A stretch of DNA of 5,820 bases from CAYLZW01 sp964388085 (GTDB lineage Bacteria; Myxococcota; UBA727; CAYLZW01), in contig CAYLZW010000351.1 in the NCBI GenBank assembly GCA_964388085.1, forward strand, positions 1 through 5,820, given 5' to 3'. Within the stretch, counting starts at the first letter, position 1, and each line of letters opens with the position of its first letter. The notes under the pieces are model-generated. The model did not search any database. It had not been told where the DNA came from and saw only the letters and a list, made by a program, of their open reading frames with translations. The translations under genes were made by a program, and so were the position numbers. This document shows positions 3,773 to 5,820 of this stretch, piece by piece.

Positions 3773-5820
3773 TCAACGAGGACACTTCTTCCGGCACTGC
3801 CTGAGGCGGCTCGTGAACGCCTGCTTGAAGGCCGTGTCCGCCGTCGTCGAGTACTTCGCGTAGTCGGGCGCGATGCGGTTGCCGCTGCAGTCGCCCGGCA
3901 GCCCGCACTGCATGAGGGCCTTCACCATCTGCGGCACGCTCTCGCGCGGCTGTTGCTGTCGCGAACGAGCCTCGGCGCGGCGCGCCTCCTTCTCGCGGGC
4001 TCGTTCGGCCGCCGCGCGCCTGGCCGCCGCCGCTTCCTCCCGCTGCTCCTTCGCCCGCTCGGCGGCCGCCGCCCGCTTGGCCTCCTTGGCGCGACGAGCC
4101 TCGGCGGCCCGCTCGGCCCGCGCGGCGCGTTCGGCGGCCGCGGCCTTCTGGGTCTCACTCGCCGGCTCCTCGGCCGCCGCCGCTCTCGCCGTCGCCGCCT
4201 CCGTGGGCTGCGTGTCGGCCTGGACCTTGTCGGTATCGGCAGGGTCTGCCGCGCCCGTGTCGCCAGGCGCCGTGTCGGCACGGGCGGCCGAGCGCGGCTC
4301 CGACGACGCTGCCTCGTCGGGGGGAGACTTGGCGGCGGCAGCGCCGGCGCCCTCGTCACCGAGCCCGTCGCGCGCCGCGGCGCTGGTCGCGTCATCCGCC
4401 GGGAGGTGAGCGCCCGCGCTCGGGGAGGCGCTGCCCTCGGCGTCGAACAGCAGCAAGGCAGCGGCGCCGAGCACGACGACGAGCGCGGCGGCGGCGGCCA
4501 ACCCGGGCGCCAAGCGGCGGCGCTCTGCCGGCGCAGGGACGCTGAGCGTCGACGGAGCGCCTTGGAAGGGAGCGCGCGCGATGCGTGCGGTCTGATCGGC
4601 GGCGTCGCTCTCCTCGAGGTAGGTGCGCTCGCCGCCCGCCTCGCCGCCGAGGCTCGTCAGGTCGCGCGCGTCGCCGAGGCCGCTCGTGAGGATGCCGGTC
4701 GGCGGGGTGGGGGTGCGCATGGACGCGCCCACGCGCGGCTGCCGTCCGTCATCGAGCAGGGTCTCCTCGCGCGCGATGACGGCCGCGCCGCTGCCGGTGT
4801 CGTCGTGGCCGCCCGCGGGGCCGGCGTCTTCGTGGCTGGCGTCTTCGGGGCTGGCGTCGCCGCTGCCGGTGTCCGAGAGCGTGCCGATGAGCTGCGTCGT
4901 CGGCGAGGGGAGCGACAGCGCGTCGCTACCGGCCTGGGTGCGCTCGTCGTGCACGATGCGCGCGCCGCCGCCCCTCTGCTCGAGCAGCTCGCCCGCGTGC
5001 GCCAGCGAGACGCTCTGCGAGCGCGTGTTCTCGAGCAGGTCGAGGGCGACGTCGCCGCTCACCTCGGCGAAGCCCAGCAGCAGATCCCGCTCGCGCAGGA
5101 TCTCCTCGGCGTAGAGGTCCTGCACGAGCGCTCGTAGCGAGCGCTCACCGAGGCCGAGGTGCCGCGTGTGCAAAAAGGCCATGACGGCGTCGCGGAACTC
5201 GGCGCAGGTGGCGTAGCGGCTGTCGGGGTCTGGGTGCAGCGCCTTGGCCAGGATGCGGGCGAGCTCGGGGCTCAGGTCCGTCCACTTCGAGGGCACGAAG
5301 CCGCCGCGGCCGACGACGTACCAGATCTCTTGCGAGCTCATGCCCTCGTAAAAGCGCTCGCCCGCGAGCAGCTCGTAGCCGACGACGCCGGCGGCGAACA
5401 GGTCCGCGCGCTTGTCGATGGCGTCGCCGCGCGCCTGCTCGGGCGCCATGTACGCCATCTTGCCCATGACGATGTTCGGCTGCGTGCGCTCGACCTTCAG
5501 GCGGCTCGAGGCGAGGCCGAAGTCGATGAGCTTCACCTCGCCCTCGAAGCTCACCATGATGTTCTGCGGTGACACGTCGCGGTGCACGAGGTTCAGCGGC
5601 TCGCCCGTCATCGGGTGTGTCCGGCGGTGCGCGTAGTCGAGGGCGGACAGGGTCTCCGCGAGCAGATGCAGCACGCTCGCCTCGTGCACCTTCAGCTCGA
5701 GGTTGCGCGCGCGGTCCTGCACGCTGCGCACGTCGCGGCCCGAGACGTACTCCATGGCGAGGTAGTACTCGCTGCCGACGCGGCCGACGTCGAACACCTG
5801 GCAGATGTTCGCGTGGTTCA
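3773..5820 (-). CDS. Transmembrane serine/threonine protein kinase, N-terminus beyond the window
   Basis: Hanks-type protein kinase. The frame is open through the right edge (HNHANICQVFDVG just inside), so the glycine loop, the VAIK lysine and the true start are outside. Motif positions: hinge MEYVSGRDV (5729-5755), catalytic loop HRDVSPQN (5561-5584), DFG (5516-5524), APE of MAPEQARG (5438-5446). Counting from the GTG at 5797, the kinase domain ends near residue 210. A conserved-looking helical stretch (about 211-258, ALVQDLYAEEILRERDLL) and a Ser/Thr/Asp-rich linker (about 285-420) follow. RRR (426-428) precedes one membrane segment (432-451), so the kinase is cytoplasmic and the rest is outside the membrane. 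That outer part has an acidic linker (453-533), an Ala/Arg/Glu-rich helix (534-616) and a terminal domain with four cysteines (631, 637, 668, 672). The catalytic-loop lysine usual in HRDLKPEN is serine here, as is frequent in myxobacterial kinases, so activity is still expected. The substrate and signal are unknown. Confidence 0.93.
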   Translation of the reverse strand, partial: NHANICQVFDVGRVGSEYYLAMEYVSGRDVRSVQDRARNLELKVHEASVLHLLAETLSALDYAHRRTHPMTGEPLNLVHRDVSPQNIMVSFEGEVKLIDFGLASSRLKVERTQPNIVMGKMAYMAPEQARGDAIDKRADLFAAGVVGYELLAGERFYEGMSSQEIWYVVGRGGFVPSKWTDLSPELARILAKALHPDPDSRYATCAEFRDAVMAFLHTRHLGLGERSLRALVQDLYAEEILRERDLLLGFAEVSGDVALDLLENTRSQSVSLAHAGELLEQRGGGARIVHDERTQAGSDALSLPSPTTQLIGTLSDTGSGDASPEDASHEDAGPAGGHDDTGSGAAVIAREETLLDDGRQPRVGASMRTPTPPTGILTSGLGDARDLTSLGGEAGGERTYLEESDAADQTARIARAPFQGAPSTLSVPAPAERRRLAPGLAAAAALVVVLGAAALLLFDAEGSASPSAGAHLPADDATSAAARDGLGDEGAGAAAAKSPPDEAASSEPRSAARADTAPGDTGAADPADTDKVQADTQPTEAATARAAAAEEPASETQKAAAAERAARAERAAEARRAKEAKRAAAAERAKEQREEAAAARRAAAERAREKEARRAEARSRQQQPRESVPQMVKALMQCGLPGDCSGNRIAPDYAKYSTTADTAFKQAFTSRLRQCRKKCPR
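3950..4198 (-). other. Ala/Arg/Glu-rich helical region of the kinase (extracytoplasmic, TolA-like in composition)
   Basis: About 83 residues built almost only from Ala, Arg, Glu and Lys, with recurring units such as AERAA, EARRA and AAAERA. The composition predicts a long single helix or coiled coil, similar in kind to the TolA helix or to other envelope-spanning spacers. It lies between the membrane segment (4445-4504) and the terminal cysteine domain (3776-3949), so it could hold that domain away from the membrane. On the DNA level it is imperfectly repetitive (gcc/gcg, cgc, gag codons), which makes it prone to length variation. The helix prediction rests on composition only. Confidence 0.6.
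4445..4504 (-). other. Single transmembrane segment of the kinase
   Basis: Twenty uncharged residues, nearly all Ala, Leu, Val or Gly, preceded by three arginines and followed by an acidic stretch (DAEGS). By the positive-inside rule the kinase domain is cytoplasmic and the C-terminal 220 residues are outside the inner membrane. It is the only hydrophobic stretch long enough to cross the membrane in the visible part of the protein. Confidence 0.85.
4823..4867 (-). repeat. Three tandem 15-bp repeats in the kinase linker (pentapeptide repeat)
   Basis: Copies at 4823-4837 and 4838-4852 differ at one base (GGCGTCTTCGTGGCT versus GGCGTCTTCGGGGCT); a third, diverged copy is at 4853-4867. Read on the coding strand they give GSGDA, SPEDA and SHEDA. 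The unit is a multiple of three, so copy-number change keeps the frame. It lies in the disordered cytoplasmic linker between the kinase domain and the membrane segment. Confidence 0.65.

Noticed and set aside
3965..4144. Possible CRISPR-like or satellite repeat from the recurring gcc/cgc units
   Set aside because: The units are irregular, have no constant spacers, and are explained by codons for the Ala/Arg/Glu-rich helix of the kinase.
3953..5137. 394-residue plus-strand open frame opposite the kinase
   Set aside because: It is opposite the low-complexity linker and helix of the kinase; the translation is Gly/Arg/Leu/Ala-rich without domains. The kinase frame has all the conserved motifs.

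Overview
The window looks like chromosomal DNA from a very GC-rich deltaproteobacterium in the broad sense, most likely Myxococcota (myxobacteria and relatives). I judge GC at roughly 70% by eye, without counting. The reasons are the strong G/C bias at third codon positions, a transmembrane Ser/Thr kinase with the myxobacterial-style catalytic loop HRDVSPQN, and a nadC-birA gene pair. Coding density is very high: the only gaps are 82, 72 and 31 bp. I see no RNA genes, mobile elements, CRISPR arrays or pseudogenes.

Layout. On the minus strand, 1-466 is the 5' end of valS (valyl-tRNA synthetase), running off the left edge. Divergent from it, nadC (549-1418) and birA (1415-2200) form a 4-bp overlapping pair on the plus strand for NAD synthesis and protein biotinylation. 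After a hairpin-rich 72-bp gap come two plus-strand genes for predicted exported proteins, joined by a 1-bp TGATG overlap: one with a possible PsbP/Mog1-like fold (2273-2983) and one with a signal peptide, an alpha/beta domain and two C-terminal membrane segments (2983-3741). Convergent with these, 31 bp away, is a large membrane-spanning Ser/Thr protein kinase on the minus strand (3773 to beyond 5820). Its N-terminal part lies outside the window.

How the parts relate. valS, nadC and birA are housekeeping genes. The two exported proteins and the kinase are less conserved envelope and signalling genes. No functional link between the exported pair and the kinase is demonstrated; they are convergent neighbours only. 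The points most worth a second look are the extracytoplasmic part of the kinase (alanine/arginine/glutamate-rich helix capped by a four-cysteine domain), the uncharacterised exported pair, and two starts (nadC and the 2273 gene) where a -10-like hexamer ends exactly 7 nt before ATG, suggesting leaderless mRNAs. I found no clear evidence of a wholly new biological system here.
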